Source of the DNA: Minisyncoccota bacterium
Lineage (GTDB): Bacteria; Patescibacteriota; Microgenomatia; Levybacterales; UBA12049
Length of the DNA stretch: 33,169 bases
Reading direction: 5' to 3'
Assembly (NCBI GenBank): GCA_025449795.1
Contig: JANWIQ010000059.1
Location: 1 to 33,169, forward strand
The notes below the pieces were generated by a model. It had not been told where the DNA came from. It ran no database searches and saw only the letters and a program-made list of their open reading frames with translations. A program made the translations under genes and the position numbers. Every line of letters starts with the position of its first letter. The stretch's first letter is position 1. Below, in pieces: positions 15,484 to 23,075 of this stretch.

Positions 15484-16545
15484 ATGAATATTTGGCAACA
15501 GTTACCGAAACCACTTTTTGTCTTGGCTCCAATGGAGGACGTGACAGACACAGTTTTTCGGCAAATAATTCTAGCTACAGGCAGGCCTAGCCTTTTCTTT
15601 ACTGAATTTACCAATGTGGATGGGTTAAATTCTGCAGGGTTTGACCAAGTAGCAAAACGGTTGAAGTTTTTGAAAAAAGAGAAACCAATTATTGCGCAAA
15701 TTTGGGGAATGAAGCCTGAGAATTTTTACAAAACTGCACAAAAATTAGTGGAAATGGGTTTTGATGGCATTGACCTGAATATGGGGTGTCCACAGCATGA
15801 TGTCACGAGCCATGGTGCATGTTCTGCGCTTATCAAAAACCACACACTTGCTACGGAAATTATCCGAGCGACTCAAGAAGGAGCAGGAGATTTACCGGTT
15901 AGTGTAAAGACACGTATTGGCTTTGGTACCATCCAAACAGAAGAATGGTTGGGATTTTTACTAACACATAATTTGGCAGCACTTACTGTACATGGCAGGA
16001 CAGTAAAGGAAATGTCCAAAGTTCCCGCTCATTGGGATGAAATAGGGAAAGCTGTAGTGCTAAGAGATGAGATGTTCAAAACTTATTCTTCGAGTGAGGA
16101 GCAAGGCGACGAATCGAGAAGTTTAAAAGATAGTAGTTCTCGACAAGCTCGAACAATAAAAAATAAAACATTAATTGTTGGCAATGGAGATGTTATGTCT
16201 CTGCAAGAAGCAGAAGAAAAGGTAAAAGAGTATGGACTTGATGGTATTATGGTCGGAAGAGGTATTTTTCATAATCCTTGGCTTTTTAATGGCAAGGTTA
16301 ATCCCGAAGCACAATCACTAACAGAACGTTTGGAATTACTCAAAAACCATGTTGAGCTGTATATAAAAACATGGGGAAGTAGTAAGCCATATCCACCGCT
16401 CAAGAAATACTTTAAAATTTATCTTTCTGGATTTGATGGTGCTTCGGAAGTCCGTACAAAATTCATGGAGACCAATACGCCTAGTGAGGCAATTGCGCTG
16501 GTAAATTCCTTTCTAAAAACATACACTCCGCAGGTGCAAAGCTAA
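15484..16545 (+). CDS. dus: tRNA-dihydrouridine synthase with repeat-derived insertion
   Basis: FMN enzyme that reduces uridine to dihydrouridine in the tRNA D loop (cytosol). The TIM barrel starts LFVLAPMEDVTDTVFRQ, with active-site GFDGIDLNMGCPQHDV (catalytic Cys102) and GACSALIKN, phosphate/FMN sites SVKTRIG, LTVHGRT, IVGNGDV and GIMVGRGIFHNPWLF, then the C-terminal helical tRNA-binding domain. Length 353 is slightly long: residues about 200-227 (YSSSEEQGDESRSLKDSSSR and onward) form a Ser/charged loop just before the IVGNGDV strand, coded by repeat words at 16083-16156. The loop sits outside the barrel core, so the enzyme may still work. Which Dus subgroup cannot be settled here. Confidence 0.93.
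   Translation: MNIWQQLPKPLFVLAPMEDVTDTVFRQIILATGRPSLFFTEFTNVDGLNSAGFDQVAKRLKFLKKEKPIIAQIWGMKPENFYKTAQKLVEMGFDGIDLNMGCPQHDVTSHGACSALIKNHTLATEIIRATQEGAGDLPVSVKTRIGFGTIQTEEWLGFLLTHNLAALTVHGRTVKEMSKVPAHWDEIGKAVVLRDEMFKTYSSSEEQGDESRSLKDSSSRQARTIKNKTLIVGNGDVMSLQEAEEKVKEYGLDGIMVGRGIFHNPWLFNGKVNPEAQSLTERLELLKNHVELYIKTWGSSKPYPPLKKYFKIYLSGFDGASEVRTKFMETNTPSEAIALVNSFLKTYTPQVQS
16083..16156 (+). repeat. Dispersed repeat inserted in frame in dus
   Basis: ATTCTTCGAGTGAGGAGC and TTCTCGACAAGCTCGAACAA (16137-16156) are forms of the TTCGAG/CTCGAA repeat family. They encode the extra hydrophilic loop of the synthase without breaking the frame. Confidence 0.65.
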
Positions 16546-16562
16546 TCCACCCTTGGGGTGGA
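16546..16562. terminator. Hairpin directly after dus
   Basis: TCCACCC-TTG-GGGTGGA is a perfect 7-bp stem with a 3-base loop starting at the base after the dus stop. It has no T-run, so it is a weak or bidirectional terminator at best, facing the convergent hydrolase remnant. Confidence 0.5.
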
Positions 16563-16585
16563 AACCTAACTTTGATATAGTTACG

Positions 16586-17172
16586 CTAAAAGTTCTTTAG
16601 AAATTCAATAAGAGGTTTTCTATACATAGTTAATGCAATAGTGATACTTAGAGTATGAACCGGATATGGTATGGTAATACTTCGTACACCAGGTATGCTC
16701 ATCGTAGAGAGAGGGACAACGCCATCAAAAATGCTTGAGTGGGTAGTAAGCATTTTAGCTTTATCTGATAGGCTAAATGAGGACAATAACTTTTCGCATG
16801 CAAGCACAGAATCTCTAAATGTAGGATAGCCAAAAGTAGCAAGAAAAAGAAGTGGGAAGACTCTCTTACCTTTTAGCAGTCTAGAGGAGATAGTGATAAT
16901 CTTATAGATTTTGTCTTTCCTGAGCACATAGGCATTTAGAATAAGACTCCCACCAGCACTGGTTCCCAAAAGAGAAACTTTCTTTCCATTTTTTGTTAAA
17001 GAATCAATATTTTAATAAGACCTGTAAGTTTGGTTGGAAATTGTTCTTTCTTTTCTTGCCATGGTGCAGTATGCAAATGGACTGTAATGCCTTCTTTTTC
17101 CCAGAGGCGAGCCATGTAGGTAATATTGTTATGATAGTCTCCTAAGCCTGGAACGAAGATAACTGTATACAT
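16586..17172 (-). pseudogene. Alpha/beta hydrolase, frameshifted
   Basis: The minus strand reads MYTVIFVPGLGDYHNN from ATG 17172 (strand plus oxyanion-type PGLG), runs to LTGLIK, then meets a stop. Adding one base in the AAAA run at 17010-17013 restores NIDSLTKNGKKVSLLGTSAG and joins the frame ending at 16586. The joined protein (about 195 aa) has a complete triad: nucleophile elbow GTSAGG, acid in FDGVVP, and histidine in PVHTLS. So a short serine hydrolase is present but broken by a single-base deletion in a homopolymer, either a real mutation or a sequence error. The downstream part alone (127 aa from an internal ATG) would lack the first strands. Substrate unknown. Confidence 0.8.
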
Positions 17173-17392
17173 AAGAGATATTATATCTTATTATCTACTG
17201 TGTAATTGCCCACCAAAGAAATCTTGCCTTAACTCCAGTGCTACGTAGCACTATACTTTTGCTTAAGTATCATACTACGTAGTATGATACTTGGCATTAT
17301 TACGTATAACATATATACCCGAGGTGTCCTATCTATTCCACCTCCGAGGTGAAAAATTGAAGGAATATACGTGATTGAACAGAGCGGGAGCT
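17173..17392. repeat. Palindrome-rich gap downstream of atpC
   Basis: A 220-base gene-free gap. It contains a perfect 16-bp palindrome (17237-17252) and a perfect 28-bp palindrome (17265-17292), both centred on CTACGTAG. It also has GAGGTG (17321-17326), CACCTC (17339-17344), GAGGTG (17346-17351), which allow two mutually exclusive stems. The location fits an end-of-operon terminator or processing site for the ATP synthase mRNA. Confidence 0.8.
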
Positions 17393-17797
17393 TTAGTGCT
17401 TGATGCGTTGGGAGAGGCGTAACTCGAGGACGCTTCTTCGAATTTCGTCTTGCAGCATGTCCAAGTCTTGTTGGGATGTCTTGTCCTTCATTGCCTTTTC
17501 TGCCCTTTTGATTGCTTCTTCTGCTTCATGAGCTGAAGCTTCTCTGGCATGGAGTGCAAAGTCTGCAAGAATCGTGACAGATTTTTCCGTCACTTCTATA
17601 AAGCCGCCATCTATTGCCAGGGTTTCTTCTTTACCATTATGTTTTATCACAACAATACCTGGTGCTACCTGGGTAACAAGTGGTACGTGTTGGGGGAGAA
17701 TTGCTCATTCTCCGGTAGTTGTGGGAACAACAACTTCATCAGCTTCCTGGTCTATGAGGGTTTCTTCTGGAGTAATAATTTGGATATGAAGTGACAT
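17393..17797 (-). CDS. atpC: ATP synthase epsilon subunit, interrupted by in-frame UGA
   Basis: The F1 central-stalk subunit that couples rotation and can inhibit hydrolysis. From ATG 17797 the frame gives MSLHIQIITPEETLIDQEAD, EVVVPTTTGE, then a TGA codon (17705-17707, codon 31), and continues without a break AILPQHVPLVTQVAPGIVVI to the C-terminal helical domain (ending SQRIKH). Counting the UGA as a residue the protein is 134 aa, normal for the family, and the UGA takes the variable position of the conserved GE-x-(G/A)-ILPxH motif. As UGA is a stop for other genes here, this is a nonsense mutation, a sequence error or readthrough. An internal start (17650, 85 aa) would lack most of the beta domain. 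Last gene of the atp operon. Confidence 0.88.
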
Positions 17798-17807
17798 ACA
17801 TGTTTTT

Positions 17808-17893
17808 CGGGGTCCTGCCGTCTCGTTCATCCCGCAGATGCTCCGTTCTGCGCCTTCGGCTAAAGAACGTGCGCGTCAGCAGGAGCCCTTCAC
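17808..17893. repeat. Imperfect inverted repeat between atpD and atpC
   Basis: CGGGGTCCTGCC (17808-17819) is identical to 14239-14250. Near the other end CAGCAGGAGCCC forms the imperfect mate. Inside, GTTCT...AGAAC around GCGCCTTCGGC makes a second stem. It is much more GC-rich than its surroundings, which suggests an inserted repeat. Confidence 0.65.
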
Positions 17894-17915
17894 TTGCGTC
17901 GCCCCTTATATATTT

Positions 17916-19325
17916 TTACTTTTCTTTCTTTAATTCTTTTGCCTTTTCGAGTACGTCTTCTATCGTGCCTGCCAGGTAAAAAGCTTGCTCTGGTACGTCG
18001 TCATGTTTGCCATCGAGAATTTCCTTAAATCCGCGTACATTATCTGCAACTTTGACATATCTTCCCGGAGGGCCTCCAAAAACCTCTGCAACATACATTG
18101 GCTGGGTAAGAAATCTTTGAATTTTTCGAGCACGGTAGACCGTCTGCTTATCTTCTGCAGAAAGTTCATCCATACCTAAAATTGCAATAATATCTTGTAA
18201 GTCTTTATAGCGTTGTAATACTCGCTGTACTCCTCTTGCTACTTCATAGTGCGCTTGCCCTACAATATTTGGGTCAAGAATACGACTGGAAGAGGTAAGT
18301 GGATCTACAGCCGGGAAAAGTCCTTGGGAAGCGAGGCCACGGTCTAGGGTAACGGTTGCATCCAAGTGGGAAAAAATGGTTGCTGGTGCTGGGTCTGTAT
18401 AATCATCTGCTGGTACATATACAGCTTGCACTGAGGTAATTGATCCATCTTTGGTAGAAGTAATTCTTTCTTCCAGTTGTCCAACTTCACTAGCTAAGGT
18501 TGGTTGGTATCCGACGGCACTTGGCATGCGGCCTAAAAGTGCAGACACCTCGCTACCAGCTTGTGCAAAACGGAAGATATTATCAATGAAGAGGAGCACG
18601 TCTTCATGTTTTACATCTCGAAAATATTCTGCCATGGTGAGTGCGGTAAGCCCGACACGCATTCTGTTGGCAGGTGGTTCATTCATTTGGCCATATACCA
18701 TAACCGTCTTATCCATAACACCTGCTTCTTGCATTTCAAGCCACAAGTCGTTACCTTCACGAGTTCTTTCGCCGACTCCTGCAAAAAGCGCATGGCCTTT
18801 GTGTTCTGCAGCGATATTGCGAATAAGCTCTTTAATAACAACGGTCTTACCAACGCCAGCGCCGCCGAAAATAGCAATTTTTCCACCCTTGGTAAATGGA
18901 GAAATAAGGTCAATTACTTTAATGCCTGTTTCCAAAACTTCTGGCTTGGTTGTTTGGTCTGAAAGACTTGGTGGATTGGTGTGGATTGGGTTTTTCTTGA
19001 CACTTGCAGGGAGTGGTTTGCCACCGTCAATGACTTCGCCTAACACATTGAAGATTCTTCCTAATGTTTCAGTCCCCACAGGCACTTGAATAGGAGCGCC
19101 GGTTTTTTCTACTTCCATCCCGCGAGACAATCCATCTGTAGTACCCAAGGCAAGGGTTTTTACCTCATGGGAACCAATTTCAAATGCAACCTCGAGCGTA
19201 AGTTGCTTTTTGCCTGGAAGTTGTACCGTAAGTGCCTCATTAATTGCAGGAACTTGGCCTTCAAAGCGGATATCGACAACCGGTCCTTGAATCTTAATAA
19301 TAATGCCTGTATCTTTTTTTGCCAT
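17916..19325 (-). CDS. atpD: ATP synthase F1 beta subunit
   Basis: Catalytic subunit of F1, making ATP from ADP and phosphate at the inner side of the membrane. At 469 aa it has the usual length. N-terminal beta barrel (IIIKIQGPVVDIRF), Walker A GGAGVGKT (154-161), catalytic-Glu motif GERTREGNDL (185 on), Walker B VLLFIDNIFRFAQAGSEVSA, GRMPSAVGYQPTL, DDYTDPAPATIFSHLDA, and the DELSAED equivalent of the DELSEED lever. All key residues are intact. Sixth structural gene after atpG, before atpC. Its start is separated from atpG by 219 bases that carry repeats. Confidence 0.98.
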   Translation of the reverse strand: MAKKDTGIIIKIQGPVVDIRFEGQVPAINEALTVQLPGKKQLTLEVAFEIGSHEVKTLALGTTDGLSRGMEVEKTGAPIQVPVGTETLGRIFNVLGEVIDGGKPLPASVKKNPIHTNPPSLSDQTTKPEVLETGIKVIDLISPFTKGGKIAIFGGAGVGKTVVIKELIRNIAAEHKGHALFAGVGERTREGNDLWLEMQEAGVMDKTVMVYGQMNEPPANRMRVGLTALTMAEYFRDVKHEDVLLFIDNIFRFAQAGSEVSALLGRMPSAVGYQPTLASEVGQLEERITSTKDGSITSVQAVYVPADDYTDPAPATIFSHLDATVTLDRGLASQGLFPAVDPLTSSSRILDPNIVGQAHYEVARGVQRVLQRYKDLQDIIAILGMDELSAEDKQTVYRARKIQRFLTQPMYVAEVFGGPPGRYVKVADNVRGFKEILDGKHDDVPEQAFYLAGTIEDVLEKAKELKKEK

Positions 19326-19334
19326 ACTTATTAT

Positions 19335-19357
19335 GTCATTCTGGTTTATCCAGAATC
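19335..19357 (-). repeat. Dispersed repeat copy GATTCT-N-CAGAATGAC
   Basis: Minus-strand copy lying 10 bases before the atpD start. It forms a hairpin ATTCTGG-TTTAT-CCAGAAT (19338-19356). Related copies are at 9625-9648 and 31494-31518. Confidence 0.65.
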
Positions 19358-19368
19358 TGTTTGGTGGT

Positions 19369-19512
19369 CAGTCTGCTGTCCGCTTTTTCAAACATGACGT
19401 TCGGAAGCAGCCTCACTATATGTAATTTGCTTACCGTTTTTCTTTTTGTTACTGAGTAAGTCTTTGTACAAGCAAATTCCAAATCAGTTTGAAAAAGACT
19501 TTCATCAGACTG
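19369..19512. repeat. Nested 144-bp inverted-repeat element (MITE-like)
   Basis: Terminal CAGTCTG (19369-19375) pairs with CAGACTG (19506-19512). Next inward CTTTTTCAAAC (19383-19393) pairs with GTTTGAAAAAG (19487-19497), then AATTTGCTT (19424-19432) with AAGCAAATT (19470-19478). All arms are perfect and nested, so the whole gap between atpG and atpD folds back on itself. No ORF inside. It resembles a small non-autonomous element or a structured mRNA spacer. No clear target-site duplication. Confidence 0.65.
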
Positions 19513-19544
19513 TTCTCTCCATGAAAGTTTCATCTTATATGTAT

Positions 19545-20402
19545 TTATTCGTTAGTCAGTGCTATGCTTGCACTACTAATATCCAGAATCTCTTTCGTAA
19601 TCTTCTCTTGTCTTGCCTTATTATATAAGAGCTGCAATTCAGATACAATATCCTTTGCATTATTGGTTGCATTTTGCATAGCAATCATTTGGGCGGCATT
19701 ATAGGAGGCATAACTTTCTAAAAATTGTTGGAAAAGGACCATTTCAATGTATCTCTTGAGAATTCCCGGTAACAGGTCTGCTTTGGACGGTTCGTATAAT
19801 GTGTCTGAGCTAAGCTTTTTCACTTCTTCGGTCTGTATTACCGGAAGTAAATCAATGGTGACAGCGGTTTGGGAAAACACGGTGCCAAAATGCGTTGCAA
19901 CAATTTTTACCATATCTACATTTTCTTCCAAATATTGCTGCGTAATAATTTCAATGAGAGGAAGTACGTTTTGGAATAAGGGAAGCGTATTGCCAAAAGG
20001 GAATGAGGCAAGTAAATTTTTTCCTGCTGCGGCAAGGGGGCCTTGCAGCTTTTTTCCAACACTGATAAAAACGGCATTTGTATTTCTCACTTTTATGTAT
20101 TCCCGAATAAGATTGGTTACCATACCTCCACATAACCCTTTGTCTGGGCCAATAAAAACATACAAGGTTTTGCCAGATGTTTTTCTCTGCTGCATGTATG
20201 GATGTAATTCACTCGCTGTTGCATGATGTGGCGTGAGGTTAAATGTAACTTCGCTGAGCTTTTCCACAAATGGCCTGCTCGCGATCACGGCACTTTGTGC
20301 ACGTTTTAGCTTGCTTGCAGCAATCATTTGCATGGCACGGGTTGTTTTGGAAATGTTTTGTGCCGTCTTAATTCTTCGACGTAATGCTAGTGTATCTGCC
20401 AT
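19545..20402 (-). CDS. atpG: ATP synthase F1 gamma subunit
   Basis: Rotor shaft of F1, 285 aa, normal length. N-terminal helix LRRRIKTAQNISKTTRAMQM followed by IAASKLKRAQ; the central Rossmann-like part has YVFIGPDKGLCGGM; the C-terminal helix ends ARQEKITKEILDISSASIAL, corresponding to the conserved RQ-x-IT-x-E(I/L) region. On the mRNA a GAAAAG ribosome-binding sequence lies in a small hairpin (CTTTTCT-TTC-AGAAAAG, 20407-20423) just before the start. Confidence 0.97.
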   Translation of the reverse strand: MADTLALRRRIKTAQNISKTTRAMQMIAASKLKRAQSAVIASRPFVEKLSEVTFNLTPHHATASELHPYMQQRKTSGKTLYVFIGPDKGLCGGMVTNLIREYIKVRNTNAVFISVGKKLQGPLAAAGKNLLASFPFGNTLPLFQNVLPLIEIITQQYLEENVDMVKIVATHFGTVFSQTAVTIDLLPVIQTEEVKKLSSDTLYEPSKADLLPGILKRYIEMVLFQQFLESYASYNAAQMIAMQNATNNAKDIVSELQLLYNKARQEKITKEILDISSASIALTNE

Positions 20403-20511
20403 AAAACTTTTCTTTCAGAAAAGAAATCTCAAATCCCAAGTTTCAAGTAACAAGTAATTTGGAATTTGATATTTGTAATTTATTTGTATTTTGGGAATTG
20501 TGATTTGGAAT
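20403..20511. repeat. AT-rich repeat spacer between atpA and atpG
   Basis: Contains the hairpin at 20407-20423 and a run of near-repeated words (CAAGTAACAAGTAATTTGG, GAATTTGATATTTGTAATTT). CCCAA (near 20435) and TTGGG (near 20491) can pair across the run. The same type of words appears at 32963-33060. Confidence 0.5.
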
Positions 20512-22047
20512 TTAGCTGAAAGACTTTTTAAATTGTTCTGTAACTTTTTTCAGCTGGGTAGTTACTTCATCAGTTACCTTTTTTCCTGTGGAGAGCGCTT
20601 CGATAAGTTTTTTGTCGTGTGTCTGCACATATTCGTGATATTCCTTTTCAAATCTTGTGACATCTTCTACTTTCACATCATCCATGAAACCATTGGTAAC
20701 TGCCCATATAGAGAGAATTTCCAACGCCTCGGAGAGTGGAGAATATTGTGGTTGCTTAAATACTTCATTGACTCGTTTTCCTCTTTCCAGTTGGGAAAGT
20801 GTTGCTGCATCCAATTCACTGCCAAATTGTGCAAATACTTGTAACTCACGAAATTGCGCATGGGCAAGCTTTACGCCGCCTGCAACAGATTTCATAGCAC
20901 CTGTCTGTGCTGCTCCTCCAACACGGGATACAGAAAGTCCTACGTCTACAGCCGGGCGAATACCGGAATTAAATAAATCACTCTTTAAGAAAATCTGTCC
21001 ATCAGTAATAGAAATAACATTGGTTGGAATGTATGCAGAAATATCATCTGCCTGGGTTTCGATAACAGGAAGTGCAGTAATAGACCCGCCACCCAATTTG
21101 TCGCTTAACCGAACTGCTCGCTCAAGAAGCCTGCTGTGGGCATAAAATACATCTCCGGGATATGCCTCGCGGCCTGCAGGCCTTTTAAGGACAAGACAAA
21201 TTTGTCTCCATGCCCATGCATGTTTGGTAAGGTCATCATAGACAATAAGCACGTCCTCACCTTTTTCCATAAAATACTCCGCAACGGCAACACCCGCATA
21301 GGGAGCCAGGTATTGGAGAGATACCGGGTCAGACGCATTTGCTGCGACCACAATGGTGTAGTCAAGTGCTCCAGTCTCTTTAAGTTTTTCTACAACTTGG
21401 GCAACGGTAGAATTTTTCTGTCCTATGGCAACATAAATACAGACAACACGCTTTGGGGCATCTTTACTTTTTTTCGCTTTGTCGTTGCCTTCTTCCTGGT
21501 TAATAATGGTATCAATGGCAATTGCTGTTTTGCCCAGGCCGCGGTCTCCAATAATAAGTTCTCGCTGTCCTCGTCCAATTGGAATAATAGCGTCAATCAC
21601 TTTAATGCCGGTCTTGAGTGCAGTATCAACAGGTTGGCGGTCTATTACACCTGCTGCAATTCTTTCAAGAAGCATGGGCGTACCTTTTTTAATAGTAGGG
21701 CCACCGTCTAAAGGAAGTCCAATTGGGTTAACTACTCTTCCAAGCAGGTCTTCCGAAGCATTAATTTGTAAAATATTACCAGTTGTCTTTACTGTATCTC
21801 CTTCTTTGAGGGCTGCAGATTTTCCTAAAAGTACAATAGAAACGGAATCTTCATCCAGGTTGAGGATCATGCCGCGGGTGCCATCTGCAAAAACAACCTC
21901 TTCTCCCATGACTGCTTTGGAAAGTCCCGACGCGACAATAATACTGTCACCTACTGTTTCGACATAACCAATATTTTGCACTTTTGCTCCGCCCTCAATG
22001 TGCATAAGTTTATTCTCAATCTTTTTAATAATATCGTCACTATTCAT
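20512..22047 (-). CDS. atpA: ATP synthase F1 alpha subunit
   Basis: Non-catalytic nucleotide-binding partner of beta, 511 aa. Beta barrel with VQNIGYVETVGDSIIVASGL, P-loop GDRGLGKT (167-174; most bacteria have GDRQTGKT), CIYVAIGQKNSTVAQVVEKL, VIVYDDLTKHAWAWRQICLV, RPAGREAYPGDVFYAHSRLL and the arginine-finger region VGLSVSRVGGAAQ. The stretch EEGNDKAKKSKDAPKR after the P-loop helix is a few residues longer than usual and lysine-rich. All functional positions other than the altered P-loop are standard. Confidence 0.98.
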   Translation of the reverse strand: MNSDDIIKKIENKLMHIEGGAKVQNIGYVETVGDSIIVASGLSKAVMGEEVVFADGTRGMILNLDEDSVSIVLLGKSAALKEGDTVKTTGNILQINASEDLLGRVVNPIGLPLDGGPTIKKGTPMLLERIAAGVIDRQPVDTALKTGIKVIDAIIPIGRGQRELIIGDRGLGKTAIAIDTIINQEEGNDKAKKSKDAPKRVVCIYVAIGQKNSTVAQVVEKLKETGALDYTIVVAANASDPVSLQYLAPYAGVAVAEYFMEKGEDVLIVYDDLTKHAWAWRQICLVLKRPAGREAYPGDVFYAHSRLLERAVRLSDKLGGGSITALPVIETQADDISAYIPTNVISITDGQIFLKSDLFNSGIRPAVDVGLSVSRVGGAAQTGAMKSVAGGVKLAHAQFRELQVFAQFGSELDAATLSQLERGKRVNEVFKQPQYSPLSEALEILSIWAVTNGFMDDVKVEDVTRFEKEYHEYVQTHDKKLIEALSTGKKVTDEVTTQLKKVTEQFKKSFS

Positions 22048-22050
22048 AAA

Positions 22051-22126
22051 TTAGTATGAAGGGATGAGTATAAAGTATAAAGGAATTTTTTGGTTTCCCT
22101 TAACTTAATACTAACTTCTTTATACT
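22051..22126. repeat. Nested inverted repeat between atpH and atpA
   Basis: TTAGTAT (22051-22057) with ATACTAA (22108-22114), AAGGGA (22059-22064) with TCCCTT (22096-22101), and alternatively AGTATAAAG (22067-22075) with CTTTATACT (22118-22126). The alternatives overlap and cannot all form together. Confidence 0.65.
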
Positions 22127-22132
22127 TGTTTT

Positions 22133-22495
22133 CTATTCTGAGTATTGTTGGTCTACTTCATCCAAAACAGTTTCCAGTTGGTCTCTTAAATTCATTTCAT
22201 ATACCATATCATTATCAACAAGTGTGACACCAAGCAAGAGTGATGGATCTTCGGTAAAGACGATTTCTTTTTTGGGAAATAGTTTCTCAAGATCTTTCTT
22301 ACTCGTATTATATACAGAAGTTTTCGGCATGGCAACAAAAAGCTTTTTTTGTTGTTCCATAAGCTTGAGAGCACGTAGGTATGCTTTTATGTCCTTTCTG
22401 TCAAGACGATTTGTAATTTCATCCACGCGTTGAGGATTTAATTTTTCTTTTTGATAACTTGCCAAAACAAGTTGTTGTAATAATCTTTTTGTCAT
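22133..22495 (-). CDS. atpH: ATP synthase delta subunit, short form
   Basis: Peripheral stalk subunit (OSCP type) linking alpha to b. Only 120 aa instead of about 175-180. The C-terminal signature is present (DPSLLLGVTLVDNDMVYEMN, then LRDQLETVL). The N-terminal helical bundle is present in compressed form (MTKRLLQQLVLASYQKEKLN). Position between atpF and atpA identifies it. The shortening looks like genome reduction rather than truncation, since both ends are intact. Confidence 0.88.
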   Translation of the reverse strand: MTKRLLQQLVLASYQKEKLNPQRVDEITNRLDRKDIKAYLRALKLMEQQKKLFVAMPKTSVYNTSKKDLEKLFPKKEIVFTEDPSLLLGVTLVDNDMVYEMNLRDQLETVLDEVDQQYSE

Positions 22496-22520
22496 ATGAT
22501 TTACTAGCTAGAATCTATTA

Positions 22521-22562
22521 TTTAGAATTTACTATAATAACTAATAAATTCTTTATTCTAAA
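22521..22562. repeat. Inverted repeat between atpF and atpH
   Basis: TTTAGAAT (22521-22528) pairs with ATTCTAAA (22555-22562, overlapping the end of atpF). AGAATTTA (22524-22531) with TAAATTCT (22545-22552) is an alternative stem. Confidence 0.6.
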
Positions 22563-23058
22563 TTCTTATTTGTTTTGTTGCCTTCTCTATTACTTCCTTT
22601 TGTTCTTTTTCACTAAAGAATCCTTTGAGCGATTTTTCAAGAACACGGACAGAGAGTCGGGTAACTTGGGAGGCGAGTTGTTGTTCTATCGAATGTGTTT
22701 GCTCTTCAATTTTCTTTTGTGCTTCGATAAGCATTTTTTCTACTCTGGTTTTCGTAGATTCCTCAGCATCTTGCAAAAGTATTTCTGCTTGCTTTTTTGC
22801 ATCTGCAATAATATTTTGTGCTTGCAGCTGAGCTTTTTTGAGAACCTCTTTTTCTCGTTCTTCAGTAGCTTCTAAAAGTTTTTTTGTTTCTTCAGCATTT
22901 TTTAGGCTTTCGGCAATGGTTTTTTTTCTATTTTCAAGAAGCTTTAGAATAGGTCCAAAAGCAAATCGTTTCAGAATATAGAGCACAATAAGGAAATTCA
23001 CCAGTTGTGCAATAAGTAAATACCCATTAATTCCAAAATTGTTTATTAAATCTTGCAT
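22558..23058 (-). CDS. atpF: ATP synthase Fo b subunit
   Basis: Peripheral stalk, 166 aa. One N-terminal membrane helix (about 13-32, LLIAQLVNFLIVLYILKRFA) followed by a long charged coiled coil (FGPILKLLENRKKTIAESL, AEETKKLLEATEEREKEVLK) and a C-terminal helix that contacts delta. Typical b architecture with the conserved arginine-lysine stretch ENRKKTI. Last coiled part ends KEVIEKATKQIRI. Confidence 0.96.
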   Translation of the reverse strand: MQDLINNFGINGYLLIAQLVNFLIVLYILKRFAFGPILKLLENRKKTIAESLKNAEETKKLLEATEEREKEVLKKAQLQAQNIIADAKKQAEILLQDAEESTKTRVEKMLIEAQKKIEEQTHSIEQQLASQVTRLSVRVLEKSLKGFFSEKEQKEVIEKATKQIRI

Positions 23059-23075
23059 AAATTCTTATGTATTAC

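Noticed and set aside
17705..17707. UGA as a glycine codon (SR1/Gracilibacteria code)
   Set aside because: Other genes end in UGA (2163, 8641, atpB) and all large frames are free of internal UGA.
18451..19089. 212-aa ORF antisense to atpD
   Set aside because: Shadow of the strongly conserved atpD frame, with no recognisable domain and no ribosome-binding site.
20657..21145. 162-aa ORF antisense to atpA (and another at 21479-21967)
   Set aside because: Low-complexity Ser/Pro/Thr-rich shadows of atpA codon usage.
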